NCBI GenBank assembly: GCA_020627425.1
Contig: JAHKXX010000069.1
Coordinates: forward strand, 1 to 26,581
Direction: 5' to 3'
Origin: a bacterium
GTDB lineage: Bacteria; Bacillota; Clostridia; Oscillospirales; Acutalibacteraceae
DNA length: 26,581 nt
Position 1 is the first letter of the stretch; every line of letters starts with the position of its first letter. The notes beneath the pieces are model-generated. The model worked only from the letters and a program-made list of their open reading frames with translations. It was not told the origin of the DNA and searched no databases. The position numbers and the translations under genes were made by a program. Below are positions 7,611 to 15,049 of the stretch, piece by piece.

Positions 7611-7764
7611 GGCGAAACTTTTATGTTTTCTTAAGAGTGACAATAAACCAAACTTGTACGCGTGCCAAGAAGGTTGGCGGTAACACAAATTACAGTGCGC
7701 GAATTGACAGCGCAGGCACTGCGCCGCCTTTGTAAAGGCGGGCGAAACTTTTGTGTTTTCTTAA
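7593..7764. repeat. 42-bp direct repeat pair flanking repeat copy C
   Basis: The sequence GCCGCCTTTGTAAAGGCGGG...TGTTTTCTTAA occurs at 7593-7634 and 7723-7764 with a single difference (A or G before TGTTTTC). Both units carry the CGCCTTT/AAAGGCG stem. The 88 bp between them are essentially repeat copy C. At 42 bp this is too long for a target-site duplication and looks like a segmental duplication. Confidence 0.85.
7635..7723 (-). repeat. GC-rich intergenic repeat, copy C (short form)
   Basis: Read on the minus strand it gives hairpin CGCAG-TGC-CTGCG (7711-7723), an ATTCGCGCACTGTAATTTGTG block, CTTGGCACGCGTACAAG, and GGTTTATTGTCACTC. This closely matches the copy at 26481-26581. It lacks the second hairpin and the long GCGCTTAGCGC end of copies A and D. 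Confidence 0.8.
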
Positions 7765-7788
7765 ACTGTTGATATTGGATATACAATT

Positions 7789-7814
7789 AAAGCCTGTCGA
7801 ATACGGCAGGCTTT
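7789..7814 (-). terminator. intrinsic terminator downstream of ftsZ
   Basis: AAAGCCTG (7789-7796) pairs with CAGGCTTT (7807-7814), with A/T-rich sequence after the stem on the minus strand. It begins 7 bp past the ftsZ stop and closes the dcw transcription unit. Confidence 0.75.
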
Positions 7815-7820
7815 AGTCAG

Positions 7821-9119
7821 TTATTTATTGTTGTTGAGTATTGACATTATATCCATAAAGCTGTCGTCAGAGTCATTGTTTTTCGGTGCAGGCTTGCTCT
7901 GCTGAGTACGCGGCTTCTGCTGCGGAACAGTCGTATTTGCGTTAGGAAATACTGGCTGCTGAGAGCTTGACGCTGAGTGTGAGCTTTGCTGCGACTGTGA
8001 CGGACGGCTGCTGTACGGCGAACCGTAAGTCGGACGCTCGGTGCGCTCCGGTCTGTCCTGAGGTCTTGTTACCGTGCCGAAGCGTGTAGGCTCGGGACGG
8101 GACTGTGTACCGTACTGGAAAGACGAGGGCTTTCTGTCGTCCTTTTTGATTATAGAATAGCTGTCGGTCGTTGGGAAGCCCGTAGCTATAACTATTACGT
8201 TTATAGCGTCCTCCATCTCCTCGTCAAGAGCGGCACCCCATATGATAATGGCGTTCTCGTCTGCCTGCTCGGAGATCATTGTAGAAGCTTCCTGTATTTC
8301 GTCAAGTCCTATATCGGGGCTTGCTTTTATGTTTACGATAAGACCCTTTGCGCCCTGTATAGATGTACCGAGCAGGGGGCTGGAGATAGCATTCTGAGCT
8401 GCAATTCTTGCCTTGTCCTTACCGGAGGCTACACCGACGCCCATAAGAGCATAGCCGGCGTCCTTCATAACAGAGGTCACGTCTGCGAAGTCAAGGTTAA
8501 CAAGACCGGGAATTACGATAAGATCCGTAATGCTCTGTACGCCCTGACGAAGTACCTCGTCTGCTGCATAGAATGCATTCTGGAGAGTTATCTTCTCCTC
8601 GCTGATGTTTTTAAGTCTTTCGTTCGGGATAACTATAAGCGAATCGACGTGCTGCTTCAGGTTAGTGATACCCTCCTCAGCCTGTGCCATTCTGCGTTTA
8701 CCCTCAAAGAGGAAGGGAGTGGTAACTATACCGACGGTAAGTATTCCCATCTCCTTGGCTACCTCGGCAACTATCGGAGCAGCGCCGGTACCTGTGCCGC
8801 CGCCCATACCTGCGGTGATGAATACCATATCGGTATCCTGAAGAAGCTCTGCGATCATATCGCGGCTCTCCTCGGCAGCCTTCTGACCTATTTCGGGCTT
8901 GGAGCCTGCGCCCTTGCCGTGCGTTATCTTTTCACCTATCTGTACCTTCTGTGTAGCCTTTGAGCGGCTGAGAGCCTGCTGGTCGGTATTAATGGAGATA
9001 AACTCTACTCCGGAAACATACTCTACCATTCGGTCTATAGCGTTTCCGCCGCCGCCGCCGACTCCTACTACCTTTATATGAACTACGTTATCGATCTCAT
9101 TTTCAAATTCGTAAGGCAT
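7821..9119 (-). CDS. ftsZ: cell division GTPase FtsZ
   Basis: A 432-residue tubulin homologue that polymerises with GTP to form the cytokinetic Z ring. Visible are the N-terminal KVVGVGGGGGNAIDRM, the tubulin signature GGGTGTG (residues 106-112), the TPFLFEGKRR region, and NLDFADVTSVMKDAG of the T7 loop that completes the neighbouring GTPase site. After about residue 330 there is a Pro/Ser/Gln/Arg-rich flexible linker. The C-terminal peptide reads DIMSILNNNK, aligning with the usual DIPxFLRxR/K but without the Pro and the Arg. ATG with GAAGGGAG upstream. ftsA is not adjacent, as in many Clostridia. Confidence 0.98.
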   Translation of the reverse strand: MPYEFENEIDNVVHIKVVGVGGGGGNAIDRMVEYVSGVEFISINTDQQALSRSKATQKVQIGEKITHGKGAGSKPEIGQKAAEESRDMIAELLQDTDMVFITAGMGGGTGTGAAPIVAEVAKEMGILTVGIVTTPFLFEGKRRMAQAEEGITNLKQHVDSLIVIPNERLKNISEEKITLQNAFYAADEVLRQGVQSITDLIVIPGLVNLDFADVTSVMKDAGYALMGVGVASGKDKARIAAQNAISSPLLGTSIQGAKGLIVNIKASPDIGLDEIQEASTMISEQADENAIIIWGAALDEEMEDAINVIVIATGFPTTDSYSIIKKDDRKPSSFQYGTQSRPEPTRFGTVTRPQDRPERTERPTYGSPYSSRPSQSQQSSHSASSSQQPVFPNANTTVPQQKPRTQQSKPAPKNNDSDDSFMDIMSILNNNK

Positions 9120-9216
9120 TGTAATACTCCCTTCAAAATTTACGTTTTGTGCATTATGATCCCTGCCTGACGCGAGGACAGCACAATACCATTCATATTC
9201 TTACATAACTATTATT

Positions 9217-9245
9217 AATTTACCACTTTCGGGCAAAAAATTCAA
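9217..9245 (-). promoter_or_regulatory. ftsZ: candidate ftsZ promoter
   Basis: In the 228-bp divIB-ftsZ gap, minus-strand TTGAAT (9240-9245), a 17-bp spacer and TAAATT (9217-9222). The -35 is good and the -10 only partial. A dedicated ftsZ promoter here is plausible because the other dcw gaps, apart from the ftsL-PBP gap, are far shorter. Confidence 0.4.
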
Positions 9246-9347
9246 TACACAAAAAAATATTTCCTGTATATTTATCATTCTTAGTTTATTGTATGATGTT
9301 TTTAACCTATTTTTTGTACAATCTAACAAAGAGCGACCGGAAACACA

Positions 9348-10955
9348 TTACTCGGTATAAGTATCCTCAGTATAGGTATCCTCGGTGTATGTGTCCTCGG
9401 TATACGTGTCCTCAGTGTAGGTATCCTCGGTATACGTATCATCATCAGTATATGTGTCCTCTGTATAGGTATCATCAGTGTACGTATCATCGTCAGTATA
9501 GGTGTCCTCTGTATATGTATCCTCAGTGTACGTATCATCGTCAGTATACGTATCCTCGTTATATGTGTCCTCGGTGTACGTATCATCCGTGTAGGTTTCC
9601 TCGGTGTTTTCTGTATTTTCTGTATTTTCGGTATTTTCTGTGTTCCCGGTGTTTTCCTCCGAAGGAGAGGTGCTTTGCTCTGAGGACTGTGGGGTCTTTG
9701 ACGGCTCTGCCTGTGAGCTTTCCTTTGGCTTTGACTGCTCCTTTTCCGACTTGTAGTAGGATTTTCCGCCTCCGGGACTTGCAAGCGAGACATCAAGCCT
9801 GCCCACATCAGTATCCGGCACATTTTCCTTCATAATATAGCCTGCCGTTTTCAGCTTGTAATCTATATTATCGGGATCTCCGAGGATTATGGTAAAGCCG
9901 TTTTTCCTTATGAGCTTTATATTTGACATACTCGAAATATCGACTGTTTCGATATTTTTTATATTGTTTTCCTTCAGGGAGGCAATAATGGAATCAATGT
10001 ATTTTTGGATATTCACGTCCTTGAAGGTGATCGCAGAGGAAAGCTTGGCATCCTTCAGCCTTGCGCCGAGAACCGTCGGCACGTTATATTTCTTTTCATC
10101 ATCTATTTCTATTATCTTTCCGGACTTCGAAAGAACATAATACTTTCCGCCGGACTCAACTATAGACGTAGGCTCTGCTTCCTCTATGCTGATAACTATC
10201 TTGTTAAAAAGCTTTTTATGTATACTTGCCTTCTCTACATAGGGGAAGCTCTTTTCTATGTTCTTTTCTCCGGGAGAGGTGCGGCAGAGAATAAGGTTGT
10301 CCCCCTTATCTATCATACAGGCAGCCACGATCGAATCGGCAGAATATCTTGTTTTTCCCTCTACCTCTATAGCGTCTATCTTAAAGAACACCGTAAGCGA
10401 CAATATACAGCACACCGAAACAAGCACAAGAATACTTACCGCATAGAACAGTATTCTTTTCAGCTTGCGCCTTTGCTCACTTTGAGGAGCCTTTGCCGGA
10501 GCAAGCGGCTTTATATAATCCTTTGACTCCTTTTCGGGTCTGGTAAGAACGCTCTCGGCTTCGCTCTCGGCGTCTGCCTTTGCTCTTTTTTCTCTCTGCT
10601 CTGTGTTCTCCAGATCAAGCCTTTTGTTTTTATATTCGGCTCTCCTTCTCTTTCCGCTGATGCTGCGCCCGGAGGGAGCAGCCGGCTTTGTGCTCTGCTG
10701 CGTAGCTTTGCTGCTTTTGTTTTCGGCGGCTGCCAGCTTTGTTACAGGCTTTTCCCGGAGCTTCTTTCCTGAGTGTACAGGTGCCTGTGACAATGAAGAT
10801 CCGGCGCTTTTGTATTTCTGCTGTCTCGGCACAGAGTCTGATGATACCGTCTTTTTCGGGCGGTTAATATTATTATTCCCCTTTTTACGGGGCGGCATAC
10901 TGCCGTTTACACCGCCCTTTCCGGTGGGGTATTTTCGCGGAATATTCTTTCCCAT
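9348..10955 (-). CDS. ftsQ: divisome protein DivIB/FtsQ with repetitive acidic C-terminal tail
   Basis: 535 residues, well above the usual 250-350. A Lys/Arg-rich low-complexity cytoplasmic region (1-165) precedes one transmembrane helix (about 167-190). Then comes an extracytoplasmic POTRA domain (about 192-262, starting KIDAIEVEGKTRYSADSIV) and a beta domain to about 392. DivIB links FtsL/DivIC to the septal synthase in the divisome. From residue 435 the protein becomes NTE repeats and then 16 copies of TYT[E/D]D to the stop, with no Lys or Arg after residue 420. The tail should lie outside the membrane. ATG with GGGGAAAGAGG upstream; 31 bp after murG. Identity rests on position, topology and POTRA pattern. 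Confidence 0.9.
   Translation of the reverse strand: MGKNIPRKYPTGKGGVNGSMPPRKKGNNNINRPKKTVSSDSVPRQQKYKSAGSSLSQAPVHSGKKLREKPVTKLAAAENKSSKATQQSTKPAAPSGRSISGKRRRAEYKNKRLDLENTEQREKRAKADAESEAESVLTRPEKESKDYIKPLAPAKAPQSEQRRKLKRILFYAVSILVLVSVCCILSLTVFFKIDAIEVEGKTRYSADSIVAACMIDKGDNLILCRTSPGEKNIEKSFPYVEKASIHKKLFNKIVISIEEAEPTSIVESGGKYYVLSKSGKIIEIDDEKKYNVPTVLGARLKDAKLSSAITFKDVNIQKYIDSIIASLKENNIKNIETVDISSMSNIKLIRKNGFTIILGDPDNIDYKLKTAGYIMKENVPDTDVGRLDVSLASPGGGKSYYKSEKEQSKPKESSQAEPSKTPQSSEQSTSPSEENTGNTENTENTENTENTEETYTDDTYTEDTYNEDTYTDDDTYTEDTYTEDTYTDDDTYTDDTYTEDTYTDDDTYTEDTYTEDTYTEDTYTEDTYTEDTYTE
9351..9653 (-). repeat. in-frame minisatellite in the divIB 3' end
   Basis: Two adjoining arrays. At 9351-9596 there are 16 units of 15 nt (TYTED-type), three expanded to 18 nt by an extra GAT (TYTDDD). 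At 9597-9653 there is a 9-nt array encoding NTE. Units differ at synonymous third positions (GTA/GTG, TAC/TAT complements), so the array is not freshly duplicated. Length changes would stay in frame. Confidence 0.95.
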
Positions 10956-10986
10956 TCCTCTTTCCCCTTTTTTGATGGTAGTTTTT

Positions 10987-12117
10987 TCAGCTTGTCTTTG
11001 ATGACGCTATAACATCAATTATAACGGAATAGATCCTCTTTGTCGAGTCCCGCACACCCATTGCTGCCGCGTTCTCGGAATAGACCCTCAGTTTTTCCGG
11101 ATCACCCGCAAGACTGTCTATAAGCTCTGTCAGTACCTCGGGGGTAAGATCCTTTTCCTCTATTATAGCAGCAGCCTCTCTGTTTACAAGAGACATAGCG
11201 TTGTGATACTGGTGATTCTCTGCAACATTCGGAGAGGGTATGAGTATAGAAGGCTTGCCCTGTACCTCGATCTCGCTGAGAGTGATTGCTCCTGCCCTTG
11301 CTATGACCAGATCGGCTGCCGCAAGGCACACGGGCATATCGTTTATATATTCTCTTATATCAAGGTTTTTTGCCTGTGACAGGTCAACGCCCTTGTCCTC
11401 GAGCATTCCCGGGAACCATTTGCTGTACTGTCCGTACGCGTGGATATGCTGATATTTGCCGTCCTTTGCACTGCGTGCTATTATATCGGCAAGGCTTTCG
11501 TTTATTTTTCTTGCACCGAGGCTGCCGCCGAAGGACAGTATCACGGGGCGGCTGTCAAGCCCCAGCTTTTTTCTTGCGTCCTGCTTTTCTTCGTTTAATA
11601 CCTCGTATCTTACGGGGTTACCGGTCTCGACAAAATTATAATTTCCCTTAAAATGTTCTCTTGCCGCCGGCATAGCGAGCATTACTCTTTTGGCGTTTTT
11701 TGCCAGCATTTTATTTGTTACTCCCGGAAAAGCGTTCTGCTCGTGTATTATTGTAGGAATACCGAGCTGTGCAGCAGCACGCAGCACGGGTCCGCTGACA
11801 TAGCCGCCCGTACCGACGCAAATATCGGGTCCGAATTCCTTTATTATCTTTTTTGATTCCTTACCGGCGCTTATCGCCTTTCTTACGGTAACTATATTTT
11901 CCTTGATACCGCTGAAGCTTATCTTTCTTTTGAAGCCCTGTACGGATATTGTCTTGAAGTCAAAGCCTGCCTGTGGAACAAGTCTTTCCTCCATACCGCC
12001 CTTATTGCCAACAAAAAGGATCTTTGCGTCGGGCTGGCGTCTCACCACATAGTCGGCTATAGCAAGAGCAGGGTTTATATGACCTGCGGTGCCGCCGCCT
12101 GCAAACAAGATTTTCAT
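10987..12117 (-). CDS. murG: lipid II synthase MurG (UDP-GlcNAc transferase)
   Basis: A 376-residue GT28-family glycosyltransferase. It transfers GlcNAc from UDP-GlcNAc to lipid I at the inner membrane face, giving lipid II. The N-terminus MKILFAGGGTAGHINPALA carries the first glycine-rich loop, followed by GTGGYVSGPV, HEQNAFPG and the second loop SFGGSLGARKIN; AGAITLSEI and PNVAENHQ are donor-site motifs. ATG at 12117 is chosen because GAGGG lies 8 bp upstream; an upstream in-frame GTG at 12126 overlaps that site. It lies 12 bp after ftsW, which flips or polymerises the next intermediate. Confidence 0.97.
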   Translation of the reverse strand: MKILFAGGGTAGHINPALAIADYVVRRQPDAKILFVGNKGGMEERLVPQAGFDFKTISVQGFKRKISFSGIKENIVTVRKAISAGKESKKIIKEFGPDICVGTGGYVSGPVLRAAAQLGIPTIIHEQNAFPGVTNKMLAKNAKRVMLAMPAAREHFKGNYNFVETGNPVRYEVLNEEKQDARKKLGLDSRPVILSFGGSLGARKINESLADIIARSAKDGKYQHIHAYGQYSKWFPGMLEDKGVDLSQAKNLDIREYINDMPVCLAAADLVIARAGAITLSEIEVQGKPSILIPSPNVAENHQYHNAMSLVNREAAAIIEEKDLTPEVLTELIDSLAGDPEKLRVYSENAAAMGVRDSTKRIYSVIIDVIASSKTS

Positions 12118-12129
12118 AAAAAACACCCT

Positions 12130-13380
12130 CTATGATTTTTCAAGATTTGCCGTTCGTGAAATAGACAGGATTATACCCATCTGTGCTAAAAGCATTATCA
12201 GCGAAGAGCCTCCGTAGCTGAAAAACGGCAGGCTGATACCTGTATTCGGCAACCAGTCGGTAATAACCATTATGTTGAGTATTACCTGTAGTCCTACCTG
12301 TGAAGTCAGTCCTATACCGAGCAGCGTGCCGAATTTGTCCTTGGAACGCATAGAAAGGGTTATACCTCTCCACACGAGCAGGGCAAAGATACAAAGTATT
12401 ATCAGCGCGCCTATAAAGCCCATCTCTTCACAAACCACCGAGAATACAAAGTCGTTTTGTACCTCGGGAATATACAGATACTTTTGTCTGGACTGTCCCA
12501 GTCCCTGACCCCAGATACCTCCGGAGCCGATAGCGTAGAGTGAGTTTCTGGTCTGATAGGTCTTGTCCCACAGGTCTTTATTTACAAAGGTAAGTGCCTG
12601 ACCCCAGCCGTCAAGACGCTCCATAGCATATCCCAGCTTGCCTGTTACCGCAAGCAACAAGACCAGTGCCCCTACGCCGCCGCCGGCTATTACAAAATAT
12701 CTTATCTTTACTCCGCCGACAAACAACATAACGACCATCAGCAGAGCGACAATTACTATACCCGAATAGTGAGGCTCAAAATACAGAAGCACAGCCGACG
12801 GTATAAATATTATGATCGCAGGCAATACTCCGTAACGAAATGTATCCATTGATCTGAAATTGTTCGACGCCCAGTGAGCCAAAAAAAGAACCACGGCAAA
12901 CTTCAGTACCTCGGACGCCTGTATATCAAAAAATCCGAGCGGTATCCAGCGGTGTACACCGTTTACTCCGGGCATAAACAAAACAATGACAAGCATTACC
13001 ATTGCAACAATAAGCAGCGGAAATGCAAGCTTGTGAAGATAGTGATAATCAAAATAGGACAGGACGATCATGAGCACAATGCCTACTACGGCAAACATTC
13101 CCTGTCTCAGAAGATAGGTATAGCTGTTTCCGGTATATTCAAGCGCCGAAGGATACGAGGCGGAAAACATCATAACAAGTCCGATTATAACAAGCAGTAT
13201 GACCAGAAACAAAAACGTCATATCCAGTCCCAGTCTTATGGAAAACAGCTTTAGCCTGTTTTTTACTGCGCCTGCAAATTTTCTGTCCGGACTGCTCCTT
13301 ATCGGCGTCACCGGGGCAGGGGCATCTTCCCTCGGAGGCAATTTTCGTGCCGGTGATGAATCAAGTCGCAAAAAGGACAC
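12130..13380 (-). CDS. ftsW: SEDS-family septal peptidoglycan polymerase FtsW
   Basis: A 416-residue polytopic protein with about ten transmembrane segments after a Pro-rich cytoplasmic N-terminus (1-50). SEDS motifs are visible: FSASYPSA after the first helix, GVNGVHRWIPLGFFDIQASEVLK, EPHYSGIVIV, GSGGIWGQGLGQSRQKYLYIPEVQNDFVFSVVCEE (in pieces) and the C-terminal TGISLPFFSYGGSS. FtsW polymerises glycan strands from lipid II together with the class B PBP encoded upstream. The start is GTG at 13380 with GGGAAGGG just upstream. RodA is an alternative by sequence alone, but the dcw position favours FtsW. Confidence 0.95.
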   Translation of the reverse strand: MSFLRLDSSPARKLPPREDAPAPVTPIRSSPDRKFAGAVKNRLKLFSIRLGLDMTFLFLVILLVIIGLVMMFSASYPSALEYTGNSYTYLLRQGMFAVVGIVLMIVLSYFDYHYLHKLAFPLLIVAMVMLVIVLFMPGVNGVHRWIPLGFFDIQASEVLKFAVVLFLAHWASNNFRSMDTFRYGVLPAIIIFIPSAVLLYFEPHYSGIVIVALLMVVMLFVGGVKIRYFVIAGGGVGALVLLLAVTGKLGYAMERLDGWGQALTFVNKDLWDKTYQTRNSLYAIGSGGIWGQGLGQSRQKYLYIPEVQNDFVFSVVCEEMGFIGALIILCIFALLVWRGITLSMRSKDKFGTLLGIGLTSQVGLQVILNIMVITDWLPNTGISLPFFSYGGSSLIMLLAQMGIILSISRTANLEKS

Positions 13381-13407
13381 TTCCCTTCCCTGTAATCATA
13401 AAGCGGA

Positions 13408-14436
13408 TCATACCCTGAATGTAATCTGCTGTGGCGAAAGAATAACGAGAATAAGTGCGAGTGCGCTGCACAGAGCGGTAAACACGCTGAATACTATCAC
13501 TATCTTTACCTCTGACCAGCCGCACATCTCGAAATGATGATGAATGGGGCTCATCTTGAAAAGGCGTTTTCCGTGAGTAGCCTTGAAGTAAAGCACCTGA
13601 AGAATAACCGAGAACATCTCGAGCAAATATACAAGTCCTACAAGTATAAGCAGCACGGGGCTGTCTATAGCGAACGCTATAGCACAGATAAATCCGCCGA
13701 GAAACAGCGAGCCTGTATCACCCATAAAAACCTTTGCCGGGTGGAAGTTCCAGATAAGGAAGCCCAGACAGCTGCCTGCAAGTGCTGCGGACATAACGGA
13801 CGCGCCCATCATACCGCTGAAGCTTGATATAAGCATAAGGAATATAGAACCAAAGAAGGTCACAGAGCCGTCAAGACCGTCAATACCGTCCGTCAGGTTT
13901 ACGGCGTTTACAATACCGACTATAAATATAGCAGATATGGGATAATAGAATATAGAAAGCTCTACAGAGCCTGCAAAGGGTATGTAGGTCTTTGTATCAT
14001 CGCCGAACAGGGCGAGCGTAACAAGATAGGCTACTGCAACGGCAAACTGCAGCAGAAGCTTCTGAGCGGCAGTAAGTCCGAGATTTCTTTTTTTCACGAC
14101 CTTTATATAGTCATCTATAAAGCCGACAGCACCAAAGCCCAGCGCCATAACAAGACCTGCATATATTTTTACGCTCCAGAGCGCGGGCTTTAACTGATCT
14201 GCCGTAAAAACATTATAAAGTAAAACGCATACAAATGCCGACACTATGCTTCCGGCTATGAACATAAAGCCACCCATAGTCGGCGTACCCTGTTTACCCT
14301 TGTGCCACTTGGGTCCTATCTCCAGTATCGTCTGCCCGAAATTCAGCTTGTGCAGAAACGGTATAAGCCATATCCCGAGCACTGCGGATATGGCAAAGCC
14401 TGCTACCGCCGATATTATAGTCCACATTCCTGTCAT
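13408..14436 (-). CDS. mraY: phospho-N-acetylmuramoyl-pentapeptide transferase MraY
   Basis: A 342-residue integral membrane enzyme that moves phospho-MurNAc-pentapeptide from UDP to undecaprenyl phosphate, giving lipid I. Key motifs are the N-terminal KQGTPTMGG (48-56), the Mg-binding FIDDYIK with Asp108-Asp109, NAVNLTDGIDGLDG (177-190), FMGDTGSLFLGG and the histidine motif SPIHHHFE near the C-terminus. ATG with GGAGGT upstream. It follows the unusual 180-residue gene and precedes ftsW. Confidence 0.97.
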   Translation of the reverse strand: MTGMWTIISAVAGFAISAVLGIWLIPFLHKLNFGQTILEIGPKWHKGKQGTPTMGGFMFIAGSIVSAFVCVLLYNVFTADQLKPALWSVKIYAGLVMALGFGAVGFIDDYIKVVKKRNLGLTAAQKLLLQFAVAVAYLVTLALFGDDTKTYIPFAGSVELSIFYYPISAIFIVGIVNAVNLTDGIDGLDGSVTFFGSIFLMLISSFSGMMGASVMSAALAGSCLGFLIWNFHPAKVFMGDTGSLFLGGFICAIAFAIDSPVLLILVGLVYLLEMFSVILQVLYFKATHGKRLFKMSPIHHHFEMCGWSEVKIVIVFSVFTALCSALALILVILSPQQITFRV

Positions 14437-14486
14437 AATTTACCTCCTGAATATTCTGAGCGCTGTCTCAAAAGCCCCGTATAGGT

Positions 14487-15029
14487 TCAGTCCTTGAAGT
14501 ATTCCACTGCCGCTGCAAGCGGCACTCCCGTAGCCGCAAAAACAGCCATACACCTGAGTACCTCATCTACCATATACTTACTGTCATCTATCTGCACGCG
14601 AAGAAGGATACCGTCGTTTATTATATCAAACGAGGTCGTCCCATCGCCGTTTTTTGAAATATTGCGGCAGGTAACGTCTGCCGAATAATTGTCCCTTGAA
14701 TAGGTAGTAACGATTCCCTCGTCACCGCCGAACAGACGGTCTGCGTTTTCATAGCTTGTGACCCCGTTTTTATAGCCCTCTACATCAGCTCTTTTTATAC
14801 CCGAGTATTCGTCAAACACTACGGTATGCTTCACGACTCCCTGTGGCAGCTGTGGCAGAGAGCTTTTTGAAGTAAGGATAAAATCCGTATTTTTGGAAAA
14901 GTCCTCTATACAGGTATTGTATTTGCAGTAGTTAAGTATGTCAGACACTATCTGTATAAGCCTCTCTGCATTTTTACAGCAGATCAATATAAGCCGCGGG
15001 CTTCGCACGGTTTTTATTCTGTTTGTCAC
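14487..15029 (-). CDS. unrecognised 180-residue protein; possible degenerate Mur-ligase central domain
   Basis: It sits 20 bp after the PBP stop and 50 bp before mraY, where murE/murF normally lie. GTG start with GAGGTG upstream. By eye it follows the order of a Mur-ligase ATP-binding domain. PRLILICCKNAERLIQIVSDIL (residues 11-32) resembles the strand, P-loop and helix, but GTxGKT is replaced by CCKNAER. Residues 105-135 (GIVTTYSRDN, then ADVTCRNISK, then GTTSFDI) resemble the VxTYGxDNxADVxAxNI...GTxFxl segment. VDEVLRCMAVFAATGVPLAAA (154-174) resembles the xNVxNaLAAiAvAxxlGv helix. There is no C-terminal ligand-binding domain. It has no signal or membrane segment. Catalysis looks impossible; a scaffold or sensor role, or a shrinking remnant, is inference. 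Homology is unproven. Confidence 0.75.
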   Translation of the reverse strand: MTNRIKTVRSPRLILICCKNAERLIQIVSDILNYCKYNTCIEDFSKNTDFILTSKSSLPQLPQGVVKHTVVFDEYSGIKRADVEGYKNGVTSYENADRLFGGDEGIVTTYSRDNYSADVTCRNISKNGDGTTSFDIINDGILLRVQIDDSKYMVDEVLRCMAVFAATGVPLAAAVEYFKD

Positions 15030-15049
15030 TTTTTACACCTCTGTTTTTT

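Noticed and set aside
7308..7634. 108-residue plus-strand frame across the hairpin array
   Set aside because: It has no ribosome site, no recognisable domain, and follows the palindromes, so it is an artefact of non-coding repeats.
7406..7764. CRISPR array
   Set aside because: There are only two 42-bp units, the hairpins have different sequences, and there are no regular spacers or cas genes.
9351..9653. CRISPR-like or non-coding satellite
   Set aside because: The units are in frame within divIB, encode a consistent peptide and vary at silent sites.
9293..9835. Plus- and minus-strand frames with Tyr/Pro/Arg-rich repeats
   Set aside because: They are shadows of the DivIB minisatellite. Any array with a 15-nt period stays open in other frames.
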